Origin: Aeromonas rivipollensis
GTDB taxonomy: Bacteria > Pseudomonadota > Gammaproteobacteria > Enterobacterales > Aeromonadaceae
Assembly (NCBI RefSeq): GCF_010974825.1
Contig: NZ_JAAILA010000025.1
Location: forward strand, 1-64,000
DNA length: 64,000 bases
Direction: 5' to 3'
In this document: piece by piece, positions 10,857-19,207 of the stretch
Layout of the letters: every line of letters starts with the position of its first letter
How positions within the stretch are numbered: the first letter of the stretch is position 1
Position numbers and translations under genes: made by a program
The notes under the pieces: generated by a model
Seen by the model: only the letters and a program-made list of their open reading frames with translations
Databases searched by the model: none
Told to the model about the DNA's origin: nothing

Positions 10857-11900
10857 ATGAAACGTATTCTGGTAGTACGCAATGACAAGATTGGTGACTT
10901 CATGCTGGCCTGGCCGAGTTTTGCCATGCTCAAGCGCTCCATGGAGTGTCATGTGACTGCCCTGGTTCCCGCCTACACGGCGCCGCTGGCCCGCCTCTGC
11001 CCCTGGATCGACGAGATCATCCTGGATCCGGGTGCCCGGGCCGACAAGGAACAGCAACGCGCCTTGCTGGCCCGCATCAAGGCGGCCGCCTTCGATGCCT
11101 CCATCTGCCTCTTCTCCAACACCCGTAACGCCAAGCTGGTGTGGAAGGCGCACATTCCCTACCGGCTGGCTCCGGCCACCAAGCTGGCCCAGGTGCTCTA
11201 CAACCAGCGGCTGGTGCAGCGCCGTTCCCGCTCCCAGAAGCCGGAGTACGAGTACAACCTGGATCTGGTGCGCCGCTTCCTGGCCGACCAGCAACTGAGC
11301 GTGGTGGAGCCCCAGGGGCCCTACCTCAGCTTCGATCCCGAGAGCCTGCAACAGGTGCGCGAGCAGATCGCCAGCCGGCTGAAGCTGGATGCGAGCCGCC
11401 CCTGGCTGATGGTGCACGCCGGCAGCGGCGGCTCGGCCAACAACCTCTCCATAGAGCAGTACTCGCGCCTCATCATCAAGCTCAACCAGGCCTGCCCTGA
11501 ACTGCAGTGCGTGCTGACGGCGGGGCCCGGGGAGGAGAGCAAGGCGGAGCAGCTGGCGGCCGAGCTGCTGGCCCACGGCGGCAACGGCTGGATCTACCGC
11601 TCCGACGAGGGGCTGCCGAAGTTCTGTCAGGTGATGGCCAACGCCGCCCTGTTCGTGGCGGGTAGCACGGGGCCGCTGCACATAGCCGCGGCGCTGGACG
11701 TGCCGACCATAGGATTCTTCCCGGCGCACCGCTCCGCCACGCCGCTGCGCTGGCGTCCGCTCAACAGCGAGGGGCGTCATCTGGCCTTCAGCCCGCCGGA
11801 AGACAGCGATCACCCGGAAGACATGAGCCAGCTCGATCCCAAGACGATGGCGGCGGCGATCGCCCGCTGGGCACCGCCGTTCTGGCGGGCAGAGAGCTGA
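10857..11900 (+). CDS. Glycosyltransferase family 9 (heptosyltransferase-like)
   Basis: 347 aa with two Rossmann-like halves typical of GT9/GT-B ADP-heptose:LPS heptosyltransferases. The N-terminus is MKRILVVRNDKIGDFMLAWP (the xNDKIGD variant). The second half carries MVHAGSGGSANNL and the donor-site FVAGSTGPLHIAAALDVPTIG (~270-290). It probably adds a sugar to the LPS inner core at the inner face of the inner membrane. The exact linkage cannot be read from sequence; WaaF itself is encoded nearby. A small hairpin lies just before its start codon. Confidence 0.85.
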   Translation: MKRILVVRNDKIGDFMLAWPSFAMLKRSMECHVTALVPAYTAPLARLCPWIDEIILDPGARADKEQQRALLARIKAAAFDASICLFSNTRNAKLVWKAHIPYRLAPATKLAQVLYNQRLVQRRSRSQKPEYEYNLDLVRRFLADQQLSVVEPQGPYLSFDPESLQQVREQIASRLKLDASRPWLMVHAGSGGSANNLSIEQYSRLIIKLNQACPELQCVLTAGPGEESKAEQLAAELLAHGGNGWIYRSDEGLPKFCQVMANAALFVAGSTGPLHIAAALDVPTIGFFPAHRSATPLRWRPLNSEGRHLAFSPPEDSDHPEDMSQLDPKTMAAAIARWAPPFWRAES

Positions 11901-11907
11901 GAATGCA

Positions 11908-11931
11908 GACAGGGCCCCTCGGGGCCCTGTC
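11908..11931. terminator. Terminator between the GT9 and GT2 genes
   Basis: Perfect 11-bp stem GACAGGGCCCC / GGGGCCCTGTC with a TC loop, between convergent genes. No U-tract is obvious, so it may act mainly as a stable 3' end for both transcripts. Confidence 0.65.
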
Positions 11932-11958
11932 TCGTCATGGGAGTGTCGCCATGCCGGC

Positions 11959-12804
11959 TTACTTTGGTGCCTGGTCCGGCGTCTGTGGCTGCTGGCGGAT
12001 CCAGAGGTCGGCGTACTTCGCGAAGGTGGAGTGAGCCGAGAGGATGGCCAGCAGCAACCCCTGCTTGCCATCGAGGAAGCCGGCCTTGAGCAGGTACATT
12101 TTGAGGAAGCAGCCGACGGCGTGCACCAGCCCCTGACCGAGGGATCCCTTCTTGCCGCGGGCGGTGCGCTGATCGGCCCAGGCCCTGGCGTAGCCGGCGG
12201 ATTTCACCAGATAGTGCTCCAGATCCCGGTAGGTGAAGTGGAGCAGGTCGCCGTGCAGGTTGACGATCTTCATGTTGGCGCGCACCTCCACTTTCTCGTG
12301 CACCAGCGCTTCGTTGTAGCTGGTGAGCGCCCTGGGGTAGAGACGCAGCACCCGATCCGGGTACCAGCCGCTGTGGCGGATGAAGCGGCCGAACACCCAG
12401 GAGAGGCGGGGGATGGAGTAGATGGTGTCGCCGGCCGGGTCGGCCATGACGGTGGCGATGGCTGCTTTGAGCTCCGGGGTGAGCCGCTCGTCCGCATCCA
12501 GCCACAGCACCCATTCCGACTGGACATGGGACTGGGCGAGGCGGCGCTGGCGGCCGAAGCCGGGCCAGGCCGTGTTGACGAAGAAGCGGGCGCCGAATTC
12601 GGCGGCGATGGCGGGGGTCTCATCCTGACTGCCGGAGTCCAGGATGACGATTTCGTCCACCAGGCCATCGAGGGAGGCGAGGCAGGCGCGCAGGTTGTCG
12701 GCTTCATTCTTGACGATCAGGACGGCCGCCAGGGTCGGTTTTTTCACGGGTTCTGGACTCTTGTTGGCGCCCGGCGGGCGGGTCATGCTCGGATTAGCGC
12801 CCAT
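11959..12804 (-). CDS. waaE: LPS core glycosyltransferase, family 2 (WaaE/KdtX-like)
   Basis: 281 aa. The GT-A fold starts [20 protein letters not shown] (~25-45), with [10 protein letters not shown] as the nucleotide-sugar loop and [12 protein letters not shown] (~98-110) as the DxD motif. Later regions [17 protein letters not shown] and ALVHEKVEV are characteristic of WaaE/KdtX, which adds glucose to inner-core heptose I in Klebsiella. Its place between waaA and coaD is the usual waaE position. The start at 12804 has AGG 5 nt upstream; an alternative ATG is at 12786. The symbol is by homology and context only. Confidence 0.82.
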   Translation of the reverse strand: MGANPSMTRPPGANKSPEPVKKPTLAAVLIVKNEADNLRACLASLDGLVDEIVILDSGSQDETPAIAAEFGARFFVNTAWPGFGRQRRLAQSHVQSEWVLWLDADERLTPELKAAIATVMADPAGDTIYSIPRLSWVFGRFIRHSGWYPDRVLRLYPRALTSYNEALVHEKVEVRANMKIVNLHGDLLHFTYRDLEHYLVKSAGYARAWADQRTARGKKGSLGQGLVHAVGCFLKMYLLKAGFLDGKQGLLLAILSAHSTFAKYADLWIRQQPQTPDQAPK

Positions 12805-12972
12805 TCTAGCCTAAAACCCCGGCCGGGGCATGGGCCCGCTCCCCCTTGTGCTGTCCCTGAAGGCCTCTTGCGCATCAGGCAGGGATCTTCTGTTATTTCT
12901 TCGGCCTTTCTTGGGGCATAATCTCGCCCAGTAACGATTAACAGCCGGGCCAGTCCCGAGAGAAGACGCGCG

Positions 12973-14070
12973 ATGAAGATATTGGTGATCGGCCCCTCCT
13001 GGGTCGGCGACATGGTGATGTCCCAGAGTCTCTACAAGGCACTCAAGGCTAATCACCCGGACAGCGAGCTGCATGTGATGGCGCCAGCCTGGTGCGTGGC
13101 CCTGCTGGAGCGGATGCCCGAGGTGGACAAGGCTATCCCCATGCCGCTCGGCCACGGTGACTTCAAGCTGGGGGCCCGCCGTCGGCTCGGCAAGCAGCTG
13201 GCCGCCGAGCAGTACGATCAGGCCATCATCCAGCCCAACTCCATGAAGTCGGCGCTCATCCCCTGGTTTGCCAGGATCCCGGTGCGTACCGGCTGGAAGG
13301 GGGAGCACCGCTTCGGTCTGCTCAACGACATGCGCAGCAACAAGCAGGCCTTCCCGCTGATGGTGGAAGCCTATCTGGCGCTGGCCTACCCCAAGGCACA
13401 GATGAAGAGCCGGAGCGACATCCCGTCCATTCCCCATCCGTCCCTGCACGTGGATCTTGTCAATCAGGACAAGGCCCTGGAGCGGCTCGGCCTGAATCGC
13501 GCCCGCCCGGTGCTGGTGCTCTGCCCGGGGGCCGAGTTCGGCCCGGCCAAGCGCTGGCCCGAGGGGCACTACGCCGTGGTGGCCCAGAAGCATCTGGATG
13601 AAGGCTGGCAGGTGTGGATCTTCGGCTCCGGCAAGGATGTGGAGGTGGCCAACACCATACGGGACCGGATCAATCCCCTGTCCCGTCCCAATTGTCACGT
13701 GCTGGCGGGCAAGACCAGCCTGCACGAGGCGATCGATCTCATGGCGCTGGCCGGTCGGGTCATCGCCAACGATTCGGGCCTGATGCACGTCGCCGCCGCC
13801 CTCAACCGGCCGCTGATCGGCGTCTATGGCTCCACCTCGCCGCTCTACACGCCGCCCCTGGCGGACAGGGTGGAGATAGTGCACACCGACATCGAATGCC
13901 GCCCCTGCTTCAAGCGCACCTGCAAGTTCGGCCACCTCAAGTGCCTGATCGAGCTGATGCCGGAGCAGGTCATAGAGGCGGGCAAACGGCTGGAGCGCAG
14001 TGACGGGGCGGACCTGATCATAGCGCTGCAGCCGGTGGCTGAGCCCGCGACCGGCGGCGAAGGCCAATAG
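12973..14070 (+). CDS. waaF: ADP-heptose:LPS heptosyltransferase II
   Basis: 365 aa; WaaF is usually ~350. It transfers the second L-glycero-D-manno-heptose to the LPS inner core. The N-terminal MKILVIGPSWVGDMVMSQSL is the diagnostic WaaF start. The C-terminal domain has LCPGAEFGPAKRWP, VIANDSGLMHVAAAL, and the WaaF signature YGSTSPLYTPPL (~278-290), followed by the cysteine-containing CRPCFKRTCKFGHLKCL. It is coupled to waaA one base downstream. Confidence 0.95.
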   Translation: MKILVIGPSWVGDMVMSQSLYKALKANHPDSELHVMAPAWCVALLERMPEVDKAIPMPLGHGDFKLGARRRLGKQLAAEQYDQAIIQPNSMKSALIPWFARIPVRTGWKGEHRFGLLNDMRSNKQAFPLMVEAYLALAYPKAQMKSRSDIPSIPHPSLHVDLVNQDKALERLGLNRARPVLVLCPGAEFGPAKRWPEGHYAVVAQKHLDEGWQVWIFGSGKDVEVANTIRDRINPLSRPNCHVLAGKTSLHEAIDLMALAGRVIANDSGLMHVAAALNRPLIGVYGSTSPLYTPPLADRVEIVHTDIECRPCFKRTCKFGHLKCLIELMPEQVIEAGKRLERSDGADLIIALQPVAEPATGGEGQ

Positions 14071-14071
14071 C

Positions 14072-15349
14072 ATGATCTATCGGCTGCTCTACAACCTGCT
14101 GATCCACCTGGGCCTGCCGCTGGCGCTGCTGGCGCTCTACAAGCCCAAAAAAGGCAAGCCCGGCTTCGGCCAGCGCTGGGCCGAGCACCTGGGGCGGACG
14201 CCTGCCACAGGGCAGGAGGCGCCGCTCTGGATCCATGCGGTGAGCGTGGGGGAGACGCTGGCCATCAGCCCCTTCATCCGCGTCCTCAAGGCGGAGCAGC
14301 CCTCCTTGCCCATACTGCTCACCACCACCACCCGCACTGGCGCCGAGCAGGCGGCCAAGCTCGGGGATCTGGTGGTGCATCGCTATGCGCCTCTGGACTA
14401 CCCCTGGGCGGTCTCGGCATTTCTGGCCACCTTCAAGCCCCGCGCCCTCTGGGTGATGGAGACAGAGCTGTGGCCGAACTGGTTGGCGGCCTGCGAGGCA
14501 CGCAACTTGCCGGTGACCATCCTCAATGCCCGCCTCTCCGAGCGATCCTGCCAGCGCTATGCCCGTTTCCAGGGCGCCTTCGATGCCCTCAGCCGCCCGC
14601 TGACTCACCTGCTGTGCCAGCACCAGGACGATGCGGATCGCTTCCATCGTCTGGGAATTGGCCGCGAGCGGCTGGCGGTGACCGGCTCCATCAAGTTCGA
14701 CATCCAGTTTGGCGACGAGGTGCAGGCCCGGGGCCGCGCCCTGCGCCAGCAGCTTGGACAGGAGCGGCCGGTCTGGATCGCCGCCAGCACCCATCAGGGG
14801 GAAGACGAGCAGGTGCTGGCCGCCTTCGATCGGGTGCTCAAGGCTCATCCGTCTGCCCTGCTGATCCTGGTGCCGCGCCATCCCGAGCGTTTTGCCCGGG
14901 TGGCCGAGCTGTGCGCCCCCTACGGCTGCGTGCTGCGCTCTCACTGCCAGGGTCAGGGCAAGCCGGTGAGCGAGACGGACAAGGTCTATCTCGGCGATAC
15001 CATGGGCGAGCTGCCGCTGATGCTGGCGGCCGCCGATCTGGCCTTCGTCGGCGGCAGTCTGGTGAAGATTGGTGGCCACAACCTGCTGGAGCCGGCGGCG
15101 CTCGGCAAACCCTGCCTGACCGGCCCCGTCTACTTCAACTTCAGCGACATCACCCGCCAGCTGGTGGCTCAGGGGGGCGCCGCCGTGGTGGCGGATGCCG
15201 ATGCCCTGGGCGACAAGGTGATTACGCTGCTCGGCGATGTGGGCGCCCGCCGCCAGATGGGGGAGCAGGCTCGTGCCGTGGTGCTGCGCAACCAGGGGGC
15301 GCTGGCGCGCACCCTGTCCCACTGCCTCGCCGCACTGGAAAACGACTAG
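14072..15349 (+). CDS. waaA: 3-deoxy-D-manno-octulosonic acid (Kdo) transferase
   Basis: 425 aa, normal length. WaaA adds Kdo residues to lipid IVA and is essential for LPS. The N-terminal membrane anchor LLYNLLIHLGLPLALLALY (~4-22) is followed by the acceptor domain with WIHAVSVGETLA (~50-61; conserved Glu), MPETELWPN-like VMETELWPNWLA, and the CMP-Kdo region FVGGSLVKIGGHNLLEPAAL (~320-340). The start follows the waaF stop by one base, indicating translational coupling. Confidence 0.96.
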   Translation: MIYRLLYNLLIHLGLPLALLALYKPKKGKPGFGQRWAEHLGRTPATGQEAPLWIHAVSVGETLAISPFIRVLKAEQPSLPILLTTTTRTGAEQAAKLGDLVVHRYAPLDYPWAVSAFLATFKPRALWVMETELWPNWLAACEARNLPVTILNARLSERSCQRYARFQGAFDALSRPLTHLLCQHQDDADRFHRLGIGRERLAVTGSIKFDIQFGDEVQARGRALRQQLGQERPVWIAASTHQGEDEQVLAAFDRVLKAHPSALLILVPRHPERFARVAELCAPYGCVLRSHCQGQGKPVSETDKVYLGDTMGELPLMLAAADLAFVGGSLVKIGGHNLLEPAALGKPCLTGPVYFNFSDITRQLVAQGGAAVVADADALGDKVITLLGDVGARRQMGEQARAVVLRNQGALARTLSHCLAALEND

Positions 15350-15352
15350 CGC

Positions 15353-15373
15353 GGGTGGCCCAGGTGGCCACCC
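15353..15373 (+). other. Small hairpin after waaA
   Basis: GGGTGGCC / GGCCACCC with a five-base loop, four bases after the waaA stop. It lacks a T run. It could attenuate or stabilise the waaFA transcript end. Confidence 0.35.
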
Positions 15374-15495
15374 CGTGCCTTATGCTGTACCCGCTCATAG
15401 TCCCGCCCGCTCCTGGGGCAGGGGCAAAACGCCGCAGGCAATCCGGCCTGCTTTCCTTTATGCTCTGCCCTTTGCCCTGACCCTGTGATGCCCCG

Positions 15496-16374
15496 ATGAA
15501 CCGCGCTCCCCTGCTGCTGATGATACTGGTCACCCTGCTGGCCGCCGCTGGCTGGCTCTTCTCGAAAGAGGCTATTCGCGAACTGCCCACCGCCGCTTTT
15601 ATCGGCAGTCGCTTCCTGCTGGCCGCCCTGCTGCTGTTGCCACTCGCCTGGCTGCGCGAGCCGCCCCCCAGCCGTTCGCAACTGCTGCGTGCCGCAGGGT
15701 GCGGCACCCTGCTCGGTGCCAGCCTGTTGTTCTGGGTCACCGCCATCAGCCAGAGCGATGCGCTGGGCAGTGGTGCCTTCATCATGAGCGTGGCCACCCT
15801 GATGGCGCCGCTCGCCGCCTGGGCCGCCTTCAAGGCCAGACCCGGCCGCCACTACTGGCTCACCCTGCCCATCGCCGTGGCCGGCCTGCTGCTGCTCTCC
15901 AGCAGCACCCACTGGGGCGTGTCCCTGTCCCTGTTCTGGTTTCTGGCCGCTGCTGCCACCCTGGGGGTTCAGCTCGCGGTGCACCGCCACTTCGCCCAGT
16001 CCATTCCCCCTACCTGGCTCACTTGCATCCAGCTGGCGGTGACCGGCCTGATCGGCACCCTGCTCTCCCTGCTGACAGAGCAGTGGCCCGCCGACATCAG
16101 CTCTGGTGTCTGGGGCTGGTTTGCCGCCAGCGTCCTGATCGCCACCACCCTGCGCTACTGGTTGCTCACCCACGCCCTGAGCCAGATGACCACGGCCCAC
16201 GCCGCCCTGCTGATGCTGCTGGAACCCGTCTGGACCCTGATCCTGAGCACCTTCTTCTATGACGAGCCGCTGGGCCCGGCCAAGCTGGCCGGCGCCGGTC
16301 TGGTGCTGGGGGCTCTGGTGCTCTACCAGCTCCCCCTGCTGCTGCGTAGCCGCAGGCTGAAGTCACCGGTCTAG
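15496..16374 (+). CDS. EamA/DMT-superfamily transporter
   Basis: 292 aa, almost entirely hydrophobic with about ten predicted transmembrane helices in two homologous EamA halves (~5-140 and ~145-285). Typical EamA features are the first-helix WLFSKEAIRELPTAAFIGSR and the closing MLLEPVWTLILSTFFYDEPL, near the conserved Glu-Pro of helix 9. Substrate is unknown; relatives export amino acids, nucleosides or other metabolites. It appears monocistronic, with its own terminator. Confidence 0.88.
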   Translation: MNRAPLLLMILVTLLAAAGWLFSKEAIRELPTAAFIGSRFLLAALLLLPLAWLREPPPSRSQLLRAAGCGTLLGASLLFWVTAISQSDALGSGAFIMSVATLMAPLAAWAAFKARPGRHYWLTLPIAVAGLLLLSSSTHWGVSLSLFWFLAAAATLGVQLAVHRHFAQSIPPTWLTCIQLAVTGLIGTLLSLLTEQWPADISSGVWGWFAASVLIATTLRYWLLTHALSQMTTAHAALLMLLEPVWTLILSTFFYDEPLGPAKLAGAGLVLGALVLYQLPLLLRSRRLKSPV

Positions 16375-16407
16375 CCTGCACGGGCGGGGGATGAATCGAA
16401 TAGAAGG

Positions 16408-16435
16408 AGAGGGTCTGCATGGCAGACCCTCTTTG
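16408..16435 (+). terminator. Terminator of the EamA gene
   Basis: 11-bp stem AGAGGGTCTGC / GCAGACCCTCT with an ATG loop, followed by TTTGCG. Confidence 0.75.
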
Positions 16436-16511
16436 CGTGATGGCGCATGTCGGGCTCCCTTTGTCCGGGGCTGCCATCAGTCAGGCGGCTGATCGCCGTG
16501 GGAGACGAGCA

Positions 16512-16538
16512 TAAAAAAGCCCCCGCGTGGCGGGGGCT
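16512..16538 (-). terminator. Terminator of yicC
   Basis: On the minus strand the stem AGCCCCCGC / GCGGGGGCT is followed by TTTTTATG, 20 bp after the yicC stop. Confidence 0.88.
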
Positions 16539-16556
16539 GGTGCATCGGCGATGGGG

Positions 16557-17420
16557 TCACTCGATGTTTTGAATTTGCTCGCGCATCTGCTCGATGAGGA
16601 CCTTCAGCTCAACGGCGGACTGGGTCACTTCGGCGTTGATGGACTTGGAGCCCAGCGTGTTCGACTCGCGGTTGAACTCCTGCATCATGAAGTCGAGACG
16701 ACGGCCGCAGGCGCCACCCTTCTTCATGATCTTGATGGTTTCGCTGATGTGCATCTCCAGGCGATCAAGCTCTTCGGCCACGTCGATCTTCTGGGCCAGC
16801 AGCACGATTTCCTGCTCGATGCGGGCCGGATCCAGTTCCACTTTGGCCTCGGCCAGGCGGTCGGTGAGCTTCTGGCGCTGCCACTCGATGATCTGCGGCA
16901 GGTGCACCCGCACTTTCTTCACTTCCACCTGGATGCCGTCCAGACGCTGCTGGATCAAGTTCTTGAGGTTGGCCCCTTCGCTGGCGCGGGAGGCGATGAA
17001 GTCTTCCATGGTCTGGTCAAACCCGCCGAGCAGCTCGGTGGCAACCGCGTCCATGTCCTGCTCGGCGGCGGCCATGACACCCGGCCAGCGCAGCACGTCG
17101 ACCGGGTTGAGCTGGCCCTGGCCGGCCTCTTTCATTACCCAGTTGGCACTGTCGATGATGAGCTTGGCCAGCTCCTCATTGATGTGCAGCTGGCTGGCGG
17201 CGGCTTGGGCTGCCTCGAACCTCAGGTTGCACTCCACCTTGCCGCGCTGCAGCTTGGCACGGAAACGCTCACGCAGGACCGGCTCCAGGCTGCGCAGCTG
17301 CTCCGGCAGGCGGATGTAGGTTTCCAGGTAGCGCTGGTTGACCGAACGAATTTCCCAAACGGCTGTGCCCCAGTCGCCCTTGAATTCCTTGCGGGCGTAG
17401 GCGGTCATGCTGTGAATCAT
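16557..17420 (-). CDS. yicC: YicC family endoribonuclease
   Basis: 287 aa, exactly the family length. It starts MIHSMTAYARKEFKGDWGT and includes WEIRSVNQRYLETYIRLPEQ and the C-terminal MMQEFNRESNTLGSKS near 245-260, all family hallmarks. E. coli YicC/RppY-type proteins act as endoribonucleases or adaptors in sRNA turnover. It is divergent from rph, the arrangement conserved in gammaproteobacteria. Confidence 0.94.
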   Translation of the reverse strand: MIHSMTAYARKEFKGDWGTAVWEIRSVNQRYLETYIRLPEQLRSLEPVLRERFRAKLQRGKVECNLRFEAAQAAASQLHINEELAKLIIDSANWVMKEAGQGQLNPVDVLRWPGVMAAAEQDMDAVATELLGGFDQTMEDFIASRASEGANLKNLIQQRLDGIQVEVKKVRVHLPQIIEWQRQKLTDRLAEAKVELDPARIEQEIVLLAQKIDVAEELDRLEMHISETIKIMKKGGACGRRLDFMMQEFNRESNTLGSKSINAEVTQSAVELKVLIEQMREQIQNIE

Positions 17421-17566
17421 TGATTGTTCCGGGCTTGATGAAGTGTGCGGCCAGTATACTCAGCCAGGCTTGCCCCGTCAGCCGATGCCGTGGTTTTAGC
17501 GGCTGATATTTGAGTAGCAATGGCTTATACTCCTGCGCCAATTCAGCCAGCCCAGAGGTCAGTCCC

Positions 17567-18283
17567 ATGTCCCGTCCCAGCGATCGCAGTGCCGCGCAAG
17601 TGCGCCCGGTTACCATCACCCGCAACTTCACCAAGCATGCGGAAGGATCTGTGCTGGTGGAGTTCGGCCACACCCGCGTGCTGTGCACCGCCAGCGTCGA
17701 CACCAGCGTGCCGCGCTTCCTGAAAGGCAAGGGTCAGGGCTGGGTCACCGCCGAGTACGGCATGCTGCCGCGCTCCACCCATTCGCGCATGAACCGCGAG
17801 GCGGCCGCCGGCAAGCAGAGCGGTCGCACCCTGGAGATCTCCCGACTGATAGCCCGCTCCCTGCGTGCCGCCGTGGATTTGACCGCCCTCGGCGAGCACT
17901 CCATCACTGTGGACTGTGACGTGCTGCAGGCCGATGGCGGCACCCGCACCGCCGCCATCACAGGCGCCTGCGTGGCCCTGGTGGATGCGCTGAACTGGAT
18001 GGTCGAGAAGGGCATGCTCAAGCAGAGCCCGCTCAAGCAGATGATCGCGGCCGTCTCCGTCGGCATGTATCAGGGCGAAGCCATCTGCGATCTGGAGTAC
18101 GTGGAAGATTCCGCCGCCGAGACCGACATGAACGTGGTGATGACCGAAGACGGTCGCATCATAGAGGTGCAGGGCACCGCCGAGGCCGAGCCCTTCACCC
18201 ACGAGGAGCTGCTGGCGATGCTGGCGCTCGCCAAGGGCGGCATCGACGACATCATAGCGCTGCAGAAGCAGGCGCTCTCCTGA
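17567..18283 (+). CDS. rph: Ribonuclease PH
   Basis: 238 aa from the ATG at 17567 (AGAGG ribosome site), full length. It is a phosphorolytic 3'-5' exoribonuclease trimming tRNA precursors. The RNase PH core ([23 protein letters not shown], split near residue 30) and [20 protein letters not shown] (~73-92) are intact, unlike the frameshifted rph of E. coli K-12. The stop lies 13 bp from a hairpin with a T run before pyrE. Confidence 0.96.
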   Translation: MSRPSDRSAAQVRPVTITRNFTKHAEGSVLVEFGHTRVLCTASVDTSVPRFLKGKGQGWVTAEYGMLPRSTHSRMNREAAAGKQSGRTLEISRLIARSLRAAVDLTALGEHSITVDCDVLQADGGTRTAAITGACVALVDALNWMVEKGMLKQSPLKQMIAAVSVGMYQGEAICDLEYVEDSAAETDMNVVMTEDGRIIEVQGTAEAEPFTHEELLAMLALAKGGIDDIIALQKQALS

Positions 18284-18295
18284 ATTTCTGATTTG

Positions 18296-18323
18296 AAAAA
18301 CGCGGCATTGACCGCGTTTTTTT
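18296..18323 (+). promoter_or_regulatory. rph-pyrE intercistronic terminator, candidate attenuator
   Basis: AAAAACGCGG / CCGCGTTTTTTTA hairpin, 13 bp after the rph stop and 44 bp before pyrE. In E. coli a hairpin at this position is the UTP-sensitive pyrE attenuator, relieved when ribosomes translating the end of rph follow polymerase closely. The geometry here matches, but regulation is inferred. Confidence 0.7.
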
Positions 18324-18366
18324 ATACCCCCACACCAGTAAACGACAAGCCAAGCAAGGAGCCAGA

Positions 18367-19020
18367 ATGAAAGCCTACCAGCGTCAATTTATCGAGTTCG
18401 CCCTGGAGAAACAGGTTCTCAAATTCGGTGAGTTCACCCTGAAATCCGGCCGCAAGAGCCCCTACTTCTTCAACGCCGGCCTGTTCAACAGCGGCCGAGA
18501 TCTGGCCCGCCTAGGCCGTTTCTATGCCGCCGCCCTGATGGATGCCGGCATCGAATTCGACGTGCTGTTTGGCCCTGCCTACAAGGGGATCCCCATCGCC
18601 TCCGCCACCGCGGTGCAGCTGGTGGAGCAGCACGACGTGGATGTGCCCTGGTGCTTCAACCGCAAGGAGGCCAAGGATCACGGCGAGGGCGGCAATCTGG
18701 TGGGCAGCCCGCTCAAGGGGCGCATCATGCTGGTGGACGACGTCATCACCGCCGGGACCGCCATCCGCGAATCCATGGATCTGATCCAGGCCAACGGCGC
18801 CTCCCTGGCCGGCGTGCTGATCGCCCTGGATCGTCAGGAGAAGGGCAAGGGCGAGCTCTCCGCCATCCAGGAAGTGGAGCGTGACTACGGCGCCCACATC
18901 ATCGCCATCATCCAGATGAGCGACCTGATCAAGTATCTGGAAGAGAAGCAGGCAGAGCAGCCCGCGCTGGCCGAGCAACTGGCGGCCATGAAGGCCTATC
19001 GCGCCCAGTACGGCATCTGA
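18367..19020 (+). CDS. pyrE: Orotate phosphoribosyltransferase
   Basis: 217 aa; E. coli PyrE is 213. It joins orotate and PRPP to give OMP in pyrimidine synthesis. It begins [20 protein letters not shown], a conserved start. The PRPP-binding loop is [18 protein letters not shown] (~119-136), and the catalytic flexible loop is in [13 protein letters not shown] (~97-109). An AAGGAG ribosome site lies just upstream of the start. Confidence 0.97.
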   Translation: MKAYQRQFIEFALEKQVLKFGEFTLKSGRKSPYFFNAGLFNSGRDLARLGRFYAAALMDAGIEFDVLFGPAYKGIPIASATAVQLVEQHDVDVPWCFNRKEAKDHGEGGNLVGSPLKGRIMLVDDVITAGTAIRESMDLIQANGASLAGVLIALDRQEKGKGELSAIQEVERDYGAHIIAIIQMSDLIKYLEEKQAEQPALAEQLAAMKAYRAQYGI

Positions 19021-19030
19021 CGACCCGGTT

Positions 19031-19071
19031 CCCTCATCCCCGGCCCTTCCCCCGTGAGAGGAGAAGGGGGC
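19031..19071. repeat. REP-like palindromic repeat, copy 1
   Basis: CCCTCATCCCCGGCCCTTCC followed by its near-complement GGAGAAGGGGG. It resembles the copies at 42131-42171 and 49475-49517. It sits between pyrE and its terminator. Confidence 0.65.
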
Positions 19072-19096
19072 AGATCGGCATGCTGCCGATCGTATC

Positions 19097-19126
19097 AACG
19101 GCGCCAACAGGCGCCGTTTTTTATTT
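19097..19126 (+). terminator. Terminator of pyrE
   Basis: AACGGCGCC / GGCGCCGTT stem with an AACA loop, then TTTTATTTG. A second hairpin (GATCGGCA / TGCCGATC, 19073-19091) lies just upstream. Confidence 0.88.
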
Positions 19127-19149
19127 GCACAAAAAGTCGGTGCGCTCAC

Positions 19150-19180
19150 TTGAGCTTACCCTTACAGTAAAGGTTAAGGT
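19150..19180 (+). promoter_or_regulatory. MerR-type copper promoter with CueR-like operator
   Basis: TTGAGC (19150-19155), an over-long 19-bp spacer, and TAAGGT (19175-19180). The spacer holds the 17-bp dyad ACCCTTACAGTAAAGGT (19158-19174), whose half-sites differ at one position. A 19-bp spacer with a central dyad is the hallmark of promoters untwisted by MerR-family activators, here most likely CueR encoded at the end of the operon. Confidence 0.8.
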
Positions 19181-19207
19181 TTGCTGGTCTATCCGAGGAG
19201 GATTGTC

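Noticed and set aside
10788-12071. 427-codon minus-strand frame
   Set aside because: Antisense to the GT9 gene, with shadow-type composition, and it crosses a terminator.
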